Assembly: GCF_002019765.1 (NCBI RefSeq)
Contig: NZ_KV917380.1
Location: 2,890,792 to 2,954,791 of the forward strand
Source of the DNA: Shouchella oshimensis
Lineage (GTDB): Bacteria > Bacillota > Bacilli > Bacillales > Bacillaceae_D
Reading direction: 5' to 3'
DNA length: 64,000 nucleotides
In this document: piece after piece, positions 53,453 through 61,601 of the stretch
Layout of the letters: every line of letters starts with the position of its first letter
Position numbering within the stretch: the stretch's first letter is position 1
Program-made: the position numbers and the translations under genes
Notes under the pieces: model-generated
Database searches by the model: none
What the model was told of the DNA's origin: nothing
The model's input: only the letters and a program-made list of their open reading frames with translations

Positions 53453-54676
53453 GTGTCTACGATAGCGCAACAAGAAGAAAGAAAACCTTTAAACCCACCA
53501 CAACGTCTTTTAGTCATAGTTGGTATAGTTGTAGCCATTTTATTGACTGTCTTTTTAGCCCTTACCCAACATGTTGTCCAACCATTATTAGCACTTATCG
53601 GTATTGGGCTTGGGTTTACATTATTTCACGCTCGATTTGGATTTACGTCTGCTTTTCGAAGACTTGCATCTGTAGGGAATGGCCAGTCTTTACGAGCGCA
53701 TATGCTCATGCTCGCAGTTGCCTGTTTATTATTTGCACCAATCTTAGCAATCGGTACTACGTTCTTTGGAACAGATGCTAATGGCTACGTCTCCCCTGTG
53801 GGCGTGAGTTTATTAGTCGGTGCCTTTATCTTCGGCATTGGCATGCAGCTTGGTGGAGGGTGTGCATCAGGTACCCTATACGCTGTTGGTGGCGGTCGTT
53901 CTGTTATGTTTATCACGCTTCTTTTCTTTATTATTGGCTCTACTATTGGAGCAGCCCACTTTACCTTTTGGATGGACGAAATGCCGTCAGCCGAACCCTT
54001 TTCTTTAGCAACCTCAACTGGACTAGGCTATGGTGGGGCACTCTTAGTATCTTTACTTATCTTTGCTACCATTGCATGGATAACGATTCGTATAGAAAAG
54101 AAAAAAAACCCTCCAAAAATGGCAGCCGTCCCTTCTGCCGTTGGTTGGAAACGTATCTTTAGAGGTTCATGGCCTTTGTTTACAGCGGCTATTGTACTTG
54201 CGGTGTTAAATGCCTTAACTCTATTAACACGCGGTACACCATGGGGTGTAACATCAGCATTTACTTTATGGGGTTCAAAGGCTGCTGATGCAATGGGATT
54301 TAATGTTGAAAGCTGGGGCTACTGGCAAGGAAGCACAGAAGCCTTACATGCATCGATCTTTGCTGATACAACTACGGTGTTAAACTTCGGTGTTATATTA
54401 GGCGCCTTTCTTGCTTCTGCAGCAGGTGGCTTATTTACTCTTTCAACTATCACTGCAAAAAATGCAGCTGCCTCTGTTATAGGTGGTTTACTAATGGGTT
54501 ATGGCGCACGCCTCGCATTTGGTTGTAATGTAGGTGCTTATTTTGGAGGTATTGCATCTTTTAGTGCTCATGGGTACATTTGGGGCGTAATGGCTATTGG
54601 TGGAACCTTTTTAGCTCTTAAACTACGGCCGTTGTTCGGATTGTCGGTCCCTAAACCACAAGATCGTTTTTGCTAG
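53453..54676 (+). CDS. YeeE/YedE family transporter (TsuA-like, sulfur compound uptake)
   Basis: A 407-residue membrane protein with about ten to twelve helices in two related halves. Each half carries the family Cys motif: IGMQLGGGCASGTLYAVGG near residue 135 and ARLAFGCNVGAYFGGIASF near residue 360. In TsuA (YeeE) such cysteines line the thiosulfate path, so uptake of thiosulfate or a related sulfur compound is likely. No TsuB/TusA-like gene is adjacent. GTG start with AAGGTGATG upstream; an ATG five bases earlier is out of frame. It is the first gene inside the inverted repeat pair. Confidence 0.88.
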   Translation: MSTIAQQEERKPLNPPQRLLVIVGIVVAILLTVFLALTQHVVQPLLALIGIGLGFTLFHARFGFTSAFRRLASVGNGQSLRAHMLMLAVACLLFAPILAIGTTFFGTDANGYVSPVGVSLLVGAFIFGIGMQLGGGCASGTLYAVGGGRSVMFITLLFFIIGSTIGAAHFTFWMDEMPSAEPFSLATSTGLGYGGALLVSLLIFATIAWITIRIEKKKNPPKMAAVPSAVGWKRIFRGSWPLFTAAIVLAVLNALTLLTRGTPWGVTSAFTLWGSKAADAMGFNVESWGYWQGSTEALHASIFADTTTVLNFGVILGAFLASAAGGLFTLSTITAKNAAASVIGGLLMGYGARLAFGCNVGAYFGGIASFSAHGYIWGVMAIGGTFLALKLRPLFGLSVPKPQDRFC

Positions 54677-54681
54677 TAAGT

Positions 54682-54716
54682 AAAAGGTAGTAGGATGAAC
54701 CCTACTACCTTTTTTT
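54682..54716. terminator. Bidirectional terminator
   Basis: AAAGGTAGTAGG and CCTACTACCTTT pair over 12 bp with a 6-base loop, and T-runs follow on the plus strand. It ends both the transporter gene and the convergent methyltransferase gene, overlapping the 3' end of the latter. Confidence 0.85.
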
Positions 54717-55436
54717 CTTTAAAACCAGTAAATCTTGATACGTTGTAAACTGTGTACGACCACACCAACTTCCAAACTTCAACTCAGACCGCACAAAATT
54801 TGTTTTGTTCATCATCGCTTCAACAGTATCTAGTGAATAACCCACTGCAGCATTAGGTAAGGCAAGATTTTCAATTGAGGCTTCCCCTACTTTATGAGGG
54901 AATTGAAGTGAGCTTTTTCCTGCTTTTATTAAATCTGTGGCTTCATCATTTACAATAAACATTGTCAATAAACAAGTACCGTCTTTCTTCATAACCCGAT
55001 TTATTTCATGTAAATAATGGGTCATTTCATCTTCCATTAAGTGAGTAAAAATAGATGTTAAAAACACAAAATTGAAGGTATCCGCTTCATATGGAAAGTG
55101 AAAGCCTGTTGATGTCAACGAGCCATTAGGATTATACAAGTGGTTATAAATGTTAATGTGTTCAAATTGAAAATGCGGATACTCCGAACTAATATTTGCG
55201 ATCGACCAATCAATACCTTCTTTAGATATATCAAACCCTCTGTATAGCCCTTCCGTCGACAAAAAGGTTGTTAATGGAACAGCCATACGCCCCACACCAC
55301 TTCCGACATCTAGTACAGAATCATTTTGTTTCAAACCACCAAATTGTTGGAACAACGTTAAAAATTCCTTCCCCACTTGCTCAAAATTTCCACCTACAAA
55401 TTGTTGCAGATGATCTGGCGGAAGTTGATTCACCAT
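54705..55436 (-). CDS. Class I SAM-dependent methyltransferase
   Basis: A 243-residue methyltransferase. Motif I is SVLDVGSGVGRMAVPLTTFL near residue 55, the acidic motif II follows at YRGFDISKEGIDW, and a motif like FNFVFLTSIFTHL gives motif III/post-III. The C-terminal part carries WCGRTQFTTYQDLLVLKK. Substrate unknown. ATG 55436 has GAGGAGG upstream; the longer frame adds 13 residues. It diverges from the PAS kinase gene. Confidence 0.85.
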   Translation of the reverse strand: MVNQLPPDHLQQFVGGNFEQVGKEFLTLFQQFGGLKQNDSVLDVGSGVGRMAVPLTTFLSTEGLYRGFDISKEGIDWSIANISSEYPHFQFEHINIYNHLYNPNGSLTSTGFHFPYEADTFNFVFLTSIFTHLMEDEMTHYLHEINRVMKKDGTCLLTMFIVNDEATDLIKAGKSSLQFPHKVGEASIENLALPNAAVGYSLDTVEAMMNKTNFVRSELKFGSWCGRTQFTTYQDLLVLKKKR

Positions 55437-55574
55437 GAGAAACTCCTCCTCTATATTCTGAAGACTTTTTAGCATAAGTTAGCCATCAATTGACAGACTT
55501 ATTCTAATTCGGTTGTTTTTCCCTAATAGAGCAGGTAGTCTTATGACGATAGCATCTTAAAGGTGGACGTGAAA

Positions 55575-57212
55575 ATGAGCGGAAAACGAAAAATGATTGC
55601 TTTATTTATTGGGGTTAGTCTTATTTGGGTGATAGGAACCGATTACTTATTACTAAGTTGGGAGCCTGAACTATATTCCTTTTACCAAAAAATTAAAGGG
55701 ATTTTCTTTATCATCGCCACCAGCGTGTTTATTTATGTTTTATTAACTAAATCTGAAAAGATTCACACGTTGACAGAAGAAAAAGAAAAGGTCGAAACAC
55801 TTATTAATTCCATTCCTGATTTTATCAGCTTCAAAGATGGCGATGGTCGCTGGATTCAATCTAACACATTTGCTTTAGAGCTGTTCCAAATAGATCCCAT
55901 TGATTACATAGGAAAAACAAATTCCCAACTGGCTGAAGAAAAGCCTTTTTTCAAAAAGACTTTTTTACTGGCAAACGAAACAGATGAACAAACGTGGACA
56001 CTTCGTAAGACAACTAGACATGAGGCTATTGTAACGCTGGAAAATGGTGAACAGAAAATATTTGACACAACGAAAACGCCACTTTTTACAGAAAGCGGTG
56101 AACGTAAAGCCTTAATTGTTGTAGGTCGAGATATAACTGAGCGAATGAAAGCAAAACAAAGATTAGAAGAGAGTGAGTTGCGATATAAAGCATTATTTGA
56201 TCACAGCCCTGAGCTCGTTTACATGGTTGATCTCCGAGGGAATATTACCGATCTTAATCCACATTTTATGCACGTCACCGGCTATGACAGAGTAGCAAGT
56301 ATTGGCGAACCCTTCATTTCATTTGTTGATGAACGAGACCATGTTCGCTTGAAACTAACATTCTATCAAGTGATAACAAGCCGAGAAGTGGTTCAATGTA
56401 ACGAAATTCGTATGAAACATCAAACTGGAAAAAAGGTCATCGTCAATTGTGCGTCGTTGCCGGTTATTATAAATGGCGAACTTGTAGGCATTACAGGCTA
56501 TGCACATAACATAACACCTATGATGGAAGCTGAGGAAAAACTACGTACAACCGAAAAATTAGCCGTAGTTGGCGAGTTAGCTGCTGGAATTGCTCATGAA
56601 ATTCGAAACCCCCTCACATCACTTAGAGGGTTTGTTCAACTATTTCAAGCCGAGAGCAAGGAAGAGAACCCTATTCATCGCATTATGTTAGAGGAGCTAG
56701 AACGCATTAATATGATCGCGAGTGAATTACTCATTCTATCACGCCCTCATGATATCTTTTTTTCTAAAACAAATGTAACAAATGTGCTATCAGACGTCAT
56801 CCATCTACTTACTGGTGAAGCAAAAGTAAATGGTGTTAGCTTATCATTTAAAAAACCATGCCCCTTTTATCTATACGGCGATAAAAACCAGCTTAAACAA
56901 TTGTTTATTAACGTCATTAAAAATGCGATCGAAGCAAGTGCCAGCACGATTACTGTATCAACGCTAGCCCAAGATGGAAGGCTTAAGGTGAAGGTTGAGG
57001 ATGATGGCCATGGTATTAGCGAGGAGCGAATGGCACGTTTAGGTGAACCGTTCTTTTCACAAAAAGATAAAGGTACAGGCTTAGGACTAACAGTGAGTTA
57101 CAAAATTGTCGAACAACATAAAGGAAACATTCTTTACGAAAGTGCAGTAGGAGAAGGAACAATCGTCCATATTACATTTCCACTAGTAAAAGAGAGACTG
57201 GGACAAAAGTAG
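55575..57212 (+). CDS. PAS-domain sensor histidine kinase, sporulation-kinase type; stop codon inside a repeat
   Basis: About 545 residues: two membrane helices (about 8-62), PAS 1 (about 78-195, NSIPDFISFKDGDGRWIQS), PAS 2 (about 215-325, LFDHSPELVYMVDLRGNI), a HisKA domain with phospho-His in LAAGIAHEIRNPLTSLRGF, and HATPase (FINVIKNAIEAS, VEDDGHGISEE, GTGLGLTVSYKIVEQHKG). No response regulator is adjacent, fitting the orphan Kin kinases that feed Spo0A. ATG 55575 is chosen with AAAGGTGG 8 bases before it. The last six residues ERLGQK and the TAG stop are coded by the left end of the 275-bp repeat at 57194, so the original C terminus was replaced. Confidence 0.88.
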   Translation: MSGKRKMIALFIGVSLIWVIGTDYLLLSWEPELYSFYQKIKGIFFIIATSVFIYVLLTKSEKIHTLTEEKEKVETLINSIPDFISFKDGDGRWIQSNTFALELFQIDPIDYIGKTNSQLAEEKPFFKKTFLLANETDEQTWTLRKTTRHEAIVTLENGEQKIFDTTKTPLFTESGERKALIVVGRDITERMKAKQRLEESELRYKALFDHSPELVYMVDLRGNITDLNPHFMHVTGYDRVASIGEPFISFVDERDHVRLKLTFYQVITSREVVQCNEIRMKHQTGKKVIVNCASLPVIINGELVGITGYAHNITPMMEAEEKLRTTEKLAVVGELAAGIAHEIRNPLTSLRGFVQLFQAESKEENPIHRIMLEELERINMIASELLILSRPHDIFFSKTNVTNVLSDVIHLLTGEAKVNGVSLSFKKPCPFYLYGDKNQLKQLFINVIKNAIEASASTITVSTLAQDGRLKVKVEDDGHGISEERMARLGEPFFSQKDKGTGLGLTVSYKIVEQHKGNILYESAVGEGTIVHITFPLVKERLGQK

Positions 57213-57468
57213 ATAGACAGACCAAAATGACGAACATTCCTGAAAATAGGAACGTTCGTCGTTTGTTTTATATGAACATTAGCGGAAGGAGAATCCGAAG
57301 TCTCCTGGGGGATCAGCACGTGTCTGAAGACTCTGGATTGGTGGTTTTCCACGGAGGAGGCTGAGGCCGTGTCCCCGGAAAGCGAAGGATTCTCCTATAG
57401 CGGTGCTACTCAGCATAGTTTAGACTATTCGTCTTTTCAACTACTACTTTTCGTTATGTCCCAGCCTC
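57194..57468 (-). repeat. 275-bp MITE-like repeat, copy 2 (minus orientation)
   Basis: Reverse complement of copy 1 with 14 mismatches by hand count. Ends are GAGACTGGGACA (left) and TGTCCCAGCCTC (right). It begins inside the 3' end of the kinase frame and ends 6 bases from the stop of the convergent yxlG gene. The two copies enclose 53323-57193 in inverted orientation. Confidence 0.9.
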
Positions 57469-57474
57469 TGTTCT

Positions 57475-58245
57475 TTAGATACTCCACTCTTTCTTTGTTA
57501 CGTAATTTGTCCCTCCTAGCAACAGTAAAAAGATAAGGCTTAACGTGGTCCATATAGGTTTCAGGCTTATAGGATCATTTAGAAGAAAGGCTTTTATCAT
57601 TACAAGAAGTCCAGCAGGCGTCCATAAGGCACCCTCTCCAAATAAAACAGGAAACATTAGAACAAGCATAATCGTTAGAATACTAAAAAGGCTTACTACT
57701 GCTGAACTTTTTACGATTGTTCCTATGAAAAGTGTTACAGTCACGATAAACGTTAACCAAACCCCATAGACAATTCCCGTAATCAAAATTGATGAAAGCG
57801 ATAGAGAGTCATATAATAATGAAATATAGTAAAGGGATGCTACTAAACCCGCAATGAAACTTCCTATTACTAAAGCAAGAGCTACAAACCATTTTGAAAG
57901 CCAATAAGCCCAATGTGTTACTGGTTTTACAAGTATGAGCATGGCTTCACCAGTTTTTCGTTCATTCGTGAATGTCGACATAAAAGACAAAACGATTGCA
58001 AACATACCAATTTGTGAGAATTGGTCTAACGTATGCACAACGACTTCCTCAGCGGTCATTGTTGGCATCACAAAACCCGCCCCTTCTGGCAACCCCCCCA
58101 AAAATGCTAACATGTCTTCCATGTAATAAAGCGTCAATGGCTGCATGATACCCAATACAACAAACAAAGCCGGTAGCCATAAACATTTATAGTTGCGCCA
58201 GCTTTCAAGTGCTTCTTTTTTTATGAACGCACTAAGCTGATTCAT
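57475..58245 (-). CDS. yxlG: ABC-2 type permease of the SigY operon (YxlG)
   Basis: A 256-residue membrane protein with six helices and the ABC-2 form (LSAFIKKEALESWRNYKCLW at the N terminus, TNERKTGEAMLILVKPVTHWAYWLSKW in the middle). It forms the channel for the adjoining ATPase, with which it overlaps by 4 bases (ATGA). Last gene of the SigY operon; the repeat lies directly downstream. Confidence 0.9.
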   Translation of the reverse strand: MNQLSAFIKKEALESWRNYKCLWLPALFVVLGIMQPLTLYYMEDMLAFLGGLPEGAGFVMPTMTAEEVVVHTLDQFSQIGMFAIVLSFMSTFTNERKTGEAMLILVKPVTHWAYWLSKWFVALALVIGSFIAGLVASLYYISLLYDSLSLSSILITGIVYGVWLTFIVTVTLFIGTIVKSSAVVSLFSILTIMLVLMFPVLFGEGALWTPAGLLVMIKAFLLNDPISLKPIWTTLSLIFLLLLGGTNYVTKKEWSI

Positions 58246-59123
58246 CCTGTCACCGCTTTCTGAAAAATATCCTCAAGGTTTTTTTTCCGTTTTCTAATTC
58301 CATCAAATGAATAACCACCTTTTTCAAGAATTGATAACAGCATTAAATCTTCTCGCACTTTAGTTGGTGTAATGTTTATTTCAACATGATTTAACCCTCT
58401 AGTGATACACCACTTTGGATAAACGGTTTTTAGTTCAGCCTCTAGCCTTTCACACTCAGCAGTCTCAATCTCAAGCACATAGTCTTCTTCTTTTGAATGC
58501 AGAGAACCGGTTTCGATTAATTGACCTTTGTGCATAAGCATATAAGCATCACTTACCTGCTCTGCATCGTGAAGAACATGAGTTGAATAGATAATCGTTC
58601 GATCTTTCTTTAGTGTTAGTAGAAGCTCCATCACTTCTGTTCTTGCCTTTGGATCTAATGCGGAGACTGGTTCATCTAGTAACAGCACTTTAGGGTTGTT
58701 CACTAAGCTCTGAGCAATACCGAGTCGTTGCTTCATCCCTCCAGAATAAGATTCTATACGTTTTCCCCTACTCTCCTCTAAGCGAACAAGGGTTAAAAGA
58801 TCAGTAGCTTTACGCACCGCATTTTGTTTTTTCAAACCTACTAATTGACCCACATGTGTAAGATACTCTAACCCAGTCATCCACTCGTGAAAAGATGGGA
58901 ATTGCGGCAAAAACCCAATATAAGAGCGGATGTCCTTTTTCATCGCACCTTCAAATTCAATTCTGCCAGATGTCGGTTTTAATAAAGAAGCCATTACTTG
59001 CAACAAGGTTGTCTTCCCTGCTCCATTCTCACCGATTAGTGCCGTAATCTGATTCGTCTCAATGTAAGCATTCACATGATGAATGCGCGATCCTTTACTA
59101 AGTTCAATCACCTTAATATTCAC
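58242..59123 (-). CDS. yxlF: ABC transporter ATPase of the SigY operon (YxlF)
   Basis: A 293-residue ATPase: Walker A LIGENGAGKTTLLQVM, signature YSGGMKQRLGIAQSL, Walker [13 protein letters not shown]. The tail of about 90 residues is typical for ABC-2 drug/nutrient ATPases. I start at GTG 59123, with GGAAGAGAG before it, matching the 295-residue B. subtilis YxlF; a TTG 33 bases upstream lies within yxlE. Works with YxlG; the cargo is not known. Confidence 0.9.
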   Translation of the reverse strand: MNIKVIELSKGSRIHHVNAYIETNQITALIGENGAGKTTLLQVMASLLKPTSGRIEFEGAMKKDIRSYIGFLPQFPSFHEWMTGLEYLTHVGQLVGLKKQNAVRKATDLLTLVRLEESRGKRIESYSGGMKQRLGIAQSLVNNPKVLLLDEPVSALDPKARTEVMELLLTLKKDRTIIYSTHVLHDAEQVSDAYMLMHKGQLIETGSLHSKEEDYVLEIETAECERLEAELKTVYPKWCITRGLNHVEINITPTKVREDLMLLSILEKGGYSFDGIRKRKKNLEDIFQKAVTG

Positions 59124-59319
59124 TACTTTTCTCTCTTCCGAAGATAAAGTATGCAATAGGACCTAGTAAGTTAATGACGATAATGATGATAACCCATACC
59201 CATTTCTGACCTCGGACAGAAACACGGCGATACAAATCAAATAAAGCAACACTCATTAATAATAATTGAACAACAATCAGTGGCAAAAACAGTCTTATGA
59301 CGTCCATTACTTCATTCAT
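59113..59319 (-). CDS. yxlE: Small membrane protein YxlE (PLDc_N type)
   Basis: About 68 residues with two helices (LFLPLIVVQLLLMSVALFDL and WVWVIIIIVINLLGPIAYFI), ending FGREKSSEY, the phospholipase_D-nuclease N-terminal-like form. In B. subtilis YxlD and YxlE lower SigY activity. ATG 59319 is preferred, since the GGGAG site directly abuts ATG 59328. Overlaps yxlD and yxlF. Confidence 0.85.
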   Translation of the reverse strand: MNEVMDVIRLFLPLIVVQLLLMSVALFDLYRRVSVRGQKWVWVIIIIVINLLGPIAYFIFGREKSSEY

Positions 59320-59551
59320 CTGATCCATCTCCCTTTTCTTTTACGATTGGTTTAACCAAATAAGTCCAAAGAAAATAAACAACTAGTGGCATTGGAAAGT
59401 GAGTCACACCCCAAATTCCCCAAAACCATTTCATCTGTCCATTCTGTTGACTCTTAAAATACAAATATACACTTTGAGATAAGAGCAAAATTCCCAGTGT
59501 TATCCAAGCCCAAAGAGGAATATTGGTTAACGTTCGTAAATCATTATTCAT
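59312..59551 (-). CDS. yxlD: Small membrane protein YxlD
   Basis: A 79-residue membrane protein with two helices (LWAWITLGILLLSQSVYLYF and THFPMPLVVYFLWTYLV) and a charged tail. Its position between yxlC and yxlE and its size identify it as YxlD, a negative regulator of SigY in B. subtilis. Overlaps both neighbours by a few bases. Confidence 0.82.
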   Translation of the reverse strand: MNNDLRTLTNIPLWAWITLGILLLSQSVYLYFKSQQNGQMKWFWGIWGVTHFPMPLVVYFLWTYLVKPIVKEKGDGSDE

Positions 59552-59834
59552 AACGATCCCTCCAACGTTTTACCAATCCCCAAACCAAAAGAACAGGAAG
59601 TAACCCTATTAGAATTATGTTCATTGTCACGTATATAGCCGGCAATCGAGCAATCGAAAAAACAACGATGTTGACAAGAATAAGTGTTACGATAAAGAAA
59701 AGAATCGCTTCACGCCGCTGCTTTCGTTTCGTTTTCTGAATAAGTGCAATTATATCTTCTTTCGTTGGTGACTGTACATCAACCCTGTCCAATTGAGATA
59801 ACCCATCTTTTACTTTATCGTCGATTTCCCTCAT
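59544..59834 (-). CDS. yxlC: YxlC-like SigY regulator (anti-sigma candidate)
   Basis: A 96-residue protein: a soluble N-terminal part of about 40 residues (LSQLDRVDVQSPTKEDIIAL) and two membrane helices (ILFFIVTLILVNIVVF, NIILIGLLPVLLVWGLV). It follows sigY with a 20-base overlap, the usual place of an ECF anti-sigma factor, and matches B. subtilis YxlC, which restrains SigY. Confidence 0.87.
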   Translation of the reverse strand: MREIDDKVKDGLSQLDRVDVQSPTKEDIIALIQKTKRKQRREAILFFIVTLILVNIVVFSIARLPAIYVTMNIILIGLLPVLLVWGLVKRWRDRYE

Positions 59835-60351
59835 CGTGTTTTAACTCCTTTCGAATAAAATCCACTGCACTATTAACTCTTGACTTTGCTGTTCCAATCC
59901 GAATTTGACAGATTCGTCCAACCTCTTCGTAACTGTATCCATAATAATGCTTTAACAAAAGTGGGATTCGTTTTTTGCGATCTAGCTTCATTAACACATC
60001 TTGAATATCGAGCCACTCTGTTTGGGGCTCTTCTTTCATTGACCATTGTAATCGTTGCATTCGCACATACTCATCTTCATGCTTTTTCTTTCGTTTTTTA
60101 TCGATAAAGACATTAGTCGCAATCTGAAATAGCCACGTTGAAAATGCTGCTTTCTTCATTTTGTAACTTTTAATTGCTATAATCGCCTTCGTCATCGTTT
60201 CCTGAGTTAATTCTGCAGCATAGTCAGGGTCAAAAGTGATTTTCAATAAAAAACGGTAAACACGGTCATAGTGATCTGTTAATAATACTGCCAGCGCTTC
60301 TTCCTCGCCTTTCTGCGCTTTTTGAATCAACACTTCAAGCGGTTCTTCCAT
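59815..60351 (-). CDS. sigY: ECF sigma factor SigY
   Basis: A 178-residue ECF sigma factor. Region 2 spans about 20-90 with YRFLLKITFDPDYAAELTQETM and AFSTWLFQIATNVFIDKKRKKK, and region 4 about 120-172 with GYSYEEVGRICQIRIGTAKSRVNSA, the helix-turn-helix for the -35 box. The whole operon sigY-yxlC-D-E-F-G is kept in the B. subtilis order, making the assignment firm. An ECF-type promoter at 60398-60422 implies self-activation. ATG with GGGGTGG upstream. Confidence 0.93.
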   Translation of the reverse strand: MEEPLEVLIQKAQKGEEEALAVLLTDHYDRVYRFLLKITFDPDYAAELTQETMTKAIIAIKSYKMKKAAFSTWLFQIATNVFIDKKRKKKHEDEYVRMQRLQWSMKEEPQTEWLDIQDVLMKLDRKKRIPLLLKHYYGYSYEEVGRICQIRIGTAKSRVNSAVDFIRKELKHDEGNRR

Positions 60352-60397
60352 GACACCACCCCTATGCTTTTCCTCTTTCTAATTTGCACAACTGTTA

Positions 60398-60422
60398 TAC
60401 GTTTCAAAGCCGAAATCGTTCA
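60398..60422 (-). promoter_or_regulatory. ECF-type (probably SigY) promoter
   Basis: TGAAC(G) (minus strand, 60417-60422) followed after 16 bases by CGTA (60398-60401). This fits the TGAAC/CGT form of ECF promoters and stands about 45 bases before the sigY start. Confidence 0.75.
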
Positions 60423-60515
60423 TTTTCGTTTTATATTTTTTGAGCAGTAAAATAGGGTTTTAATTTGTTCTATGTTATAGTGCTTAACAGTAAACCCGAA
60501 AGGAAGACCGTTAAA

Positions 60516-61526
60516 ATGAAACTAAGCATTCTTGATCAAGCTCCTATACCTCAAGGTTCGACCTCTACTGATGCATTACAGTTTACGAAAAAGCTTGCAA
60601 CCTTAGGGGACGAATTGGGCTACCATCGTCTTTGGATGGCTGAACATCATAATGGAACGTCTTTTTCGAGCTCTGCCCCAGAAATCACCATCGCACACTT
60701 AGCAGCTCAAACGAAGCAGATTCGTCTAGGGACAGGTGGCGTGATGATGATGCATTATTCCCCCTTAAAAATGGCAGAAGTCTTTAAAACATTAAGTGCT
60801 CTAGCTCCAAACCGTATCGATTTTGGTGTTGGTCGTGCTCCTGGTGGTGACCATCACTCCATTCATGCCCTCGCTCAAGGTAAAGCATACCAACCAGATG
60901 ACCAGTATGATAAATTAGCAACAACATTACAGCTCATCAATGATCAAAAAACCAATGACCCTCTTTATAACCAAGTTATCGCCGCTCCACATGAAGTTGC
61001 ATTACCTGAAGCTTGGTTATTAGGATCTAGCGGAAATAGCGCTCGACAGGCAGGAAAGCAAGGTGTTGGTTATTCATTTGCACAGTTTTTTAACGGAGAA
61101 ATGTCTAAAGAGATCTTTGATACGTATCGCCATTATTTCGAGCCATCGTATTTCATGCCGCATCCAATCATTAGCGTATCGTATGCTATAACGGTAGCAG
61201 AAACAACAGATGAAGCAGAGTTTCTTGCTCTACCAATTGATTTGGCAAGGTTATTTCTTATGCGAGGAAGATTACCACAAACCCTTAGTCCTGAAGACGC
61301 TCAAAACTACCCTTTAACTGAAATGGATCGAGCCATCCTTGCTAAAAATCGCTCACTACATCTTGTCGGAACGCCTAAACAGGTAAGTAATCAATTGTTG
61401 AGGGAAAAAGAGGCATTTGGATTTGATGAAGTTATGATTAATAGCAATCAATACTCTTTTGAATCTCGACTAAACGTTTACCGTTTAATGGCAAAAGAAT
61501 TGCTAAATAAACCAGCAACCAATTAA
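60516..61526 (+). CDS. LLM-class flavin-dependent oxidoreductase (MsnO8/YceB-like)
   Basis: A 336-residue luciferase-like monooxygenase fold. MKLSILDQAPIPQGST at the N terminus, the RLWMAEHHNGTSFSSSAPE block and RIDFGVGRAPGGDHHSIHAL are typical for the single-component YceB-type group. It should bind FMN and oxidise an unknown substrate. ATG 60516 has AAAGGAAG upstream. It diverges from sigY, sharing a 164-bp region. Confidence 0.88.
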   Translation: MKLSILDQAPIPQGSTSTDALQFTKKLATLGDELGYHRLWMAEHHNGTSFSSSAPEITIAHLAAQTKQIRLGTGGVMMMHYSPLKMAEVFKTLSALAPNRIDFGVGRAPGGDHHSIHALAQGKAYQPDDQYDKLATTLQLINDQKTNDPLYNQVIAAPHEVALPEAWLLGSSGNSARQAGKQGVGYSFAQFFNGEMSKEIFDTYRHYFEPSYFMPHPIISVSYAITVAETTDEAEFLALPIDLARLFLMRGRLPQTLSPEDAQNYPLTEMDRAILAKNRSLHLVGTPKQVSNQLLREKEAFGFDEVMINSNQYSFESRLNVYRLMAKELLNKPATN

Positions 61527-61542
61527 TTGGCTGCTGGTTTTC
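61509..61542 (+). terminator. Terminator of the LLM gene
   Basis: ACCAGCA-A-CCAATT and AATTGG-C-TGCTGGT pair over 13 bp with one mismatch, followed by TTTTC. The stop codon of the gene lies in the stem. Confidence 0.8.
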
Positions 61543-61601
61543 TATTTCCCAAGAAATAAACTATCGTAAGGAGAACGAGCACGTTGGAGACTCCAAGACA
61601 G

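Noticed and set aside
53323-57193. Composite transposon reading of the repeat-flanked block
   Set aside because: No transposase, no target duplication that I could see at the outer ends, and the enclosed genes look like ordinary chromosomal genes. Kept only as a possible invertible segment.
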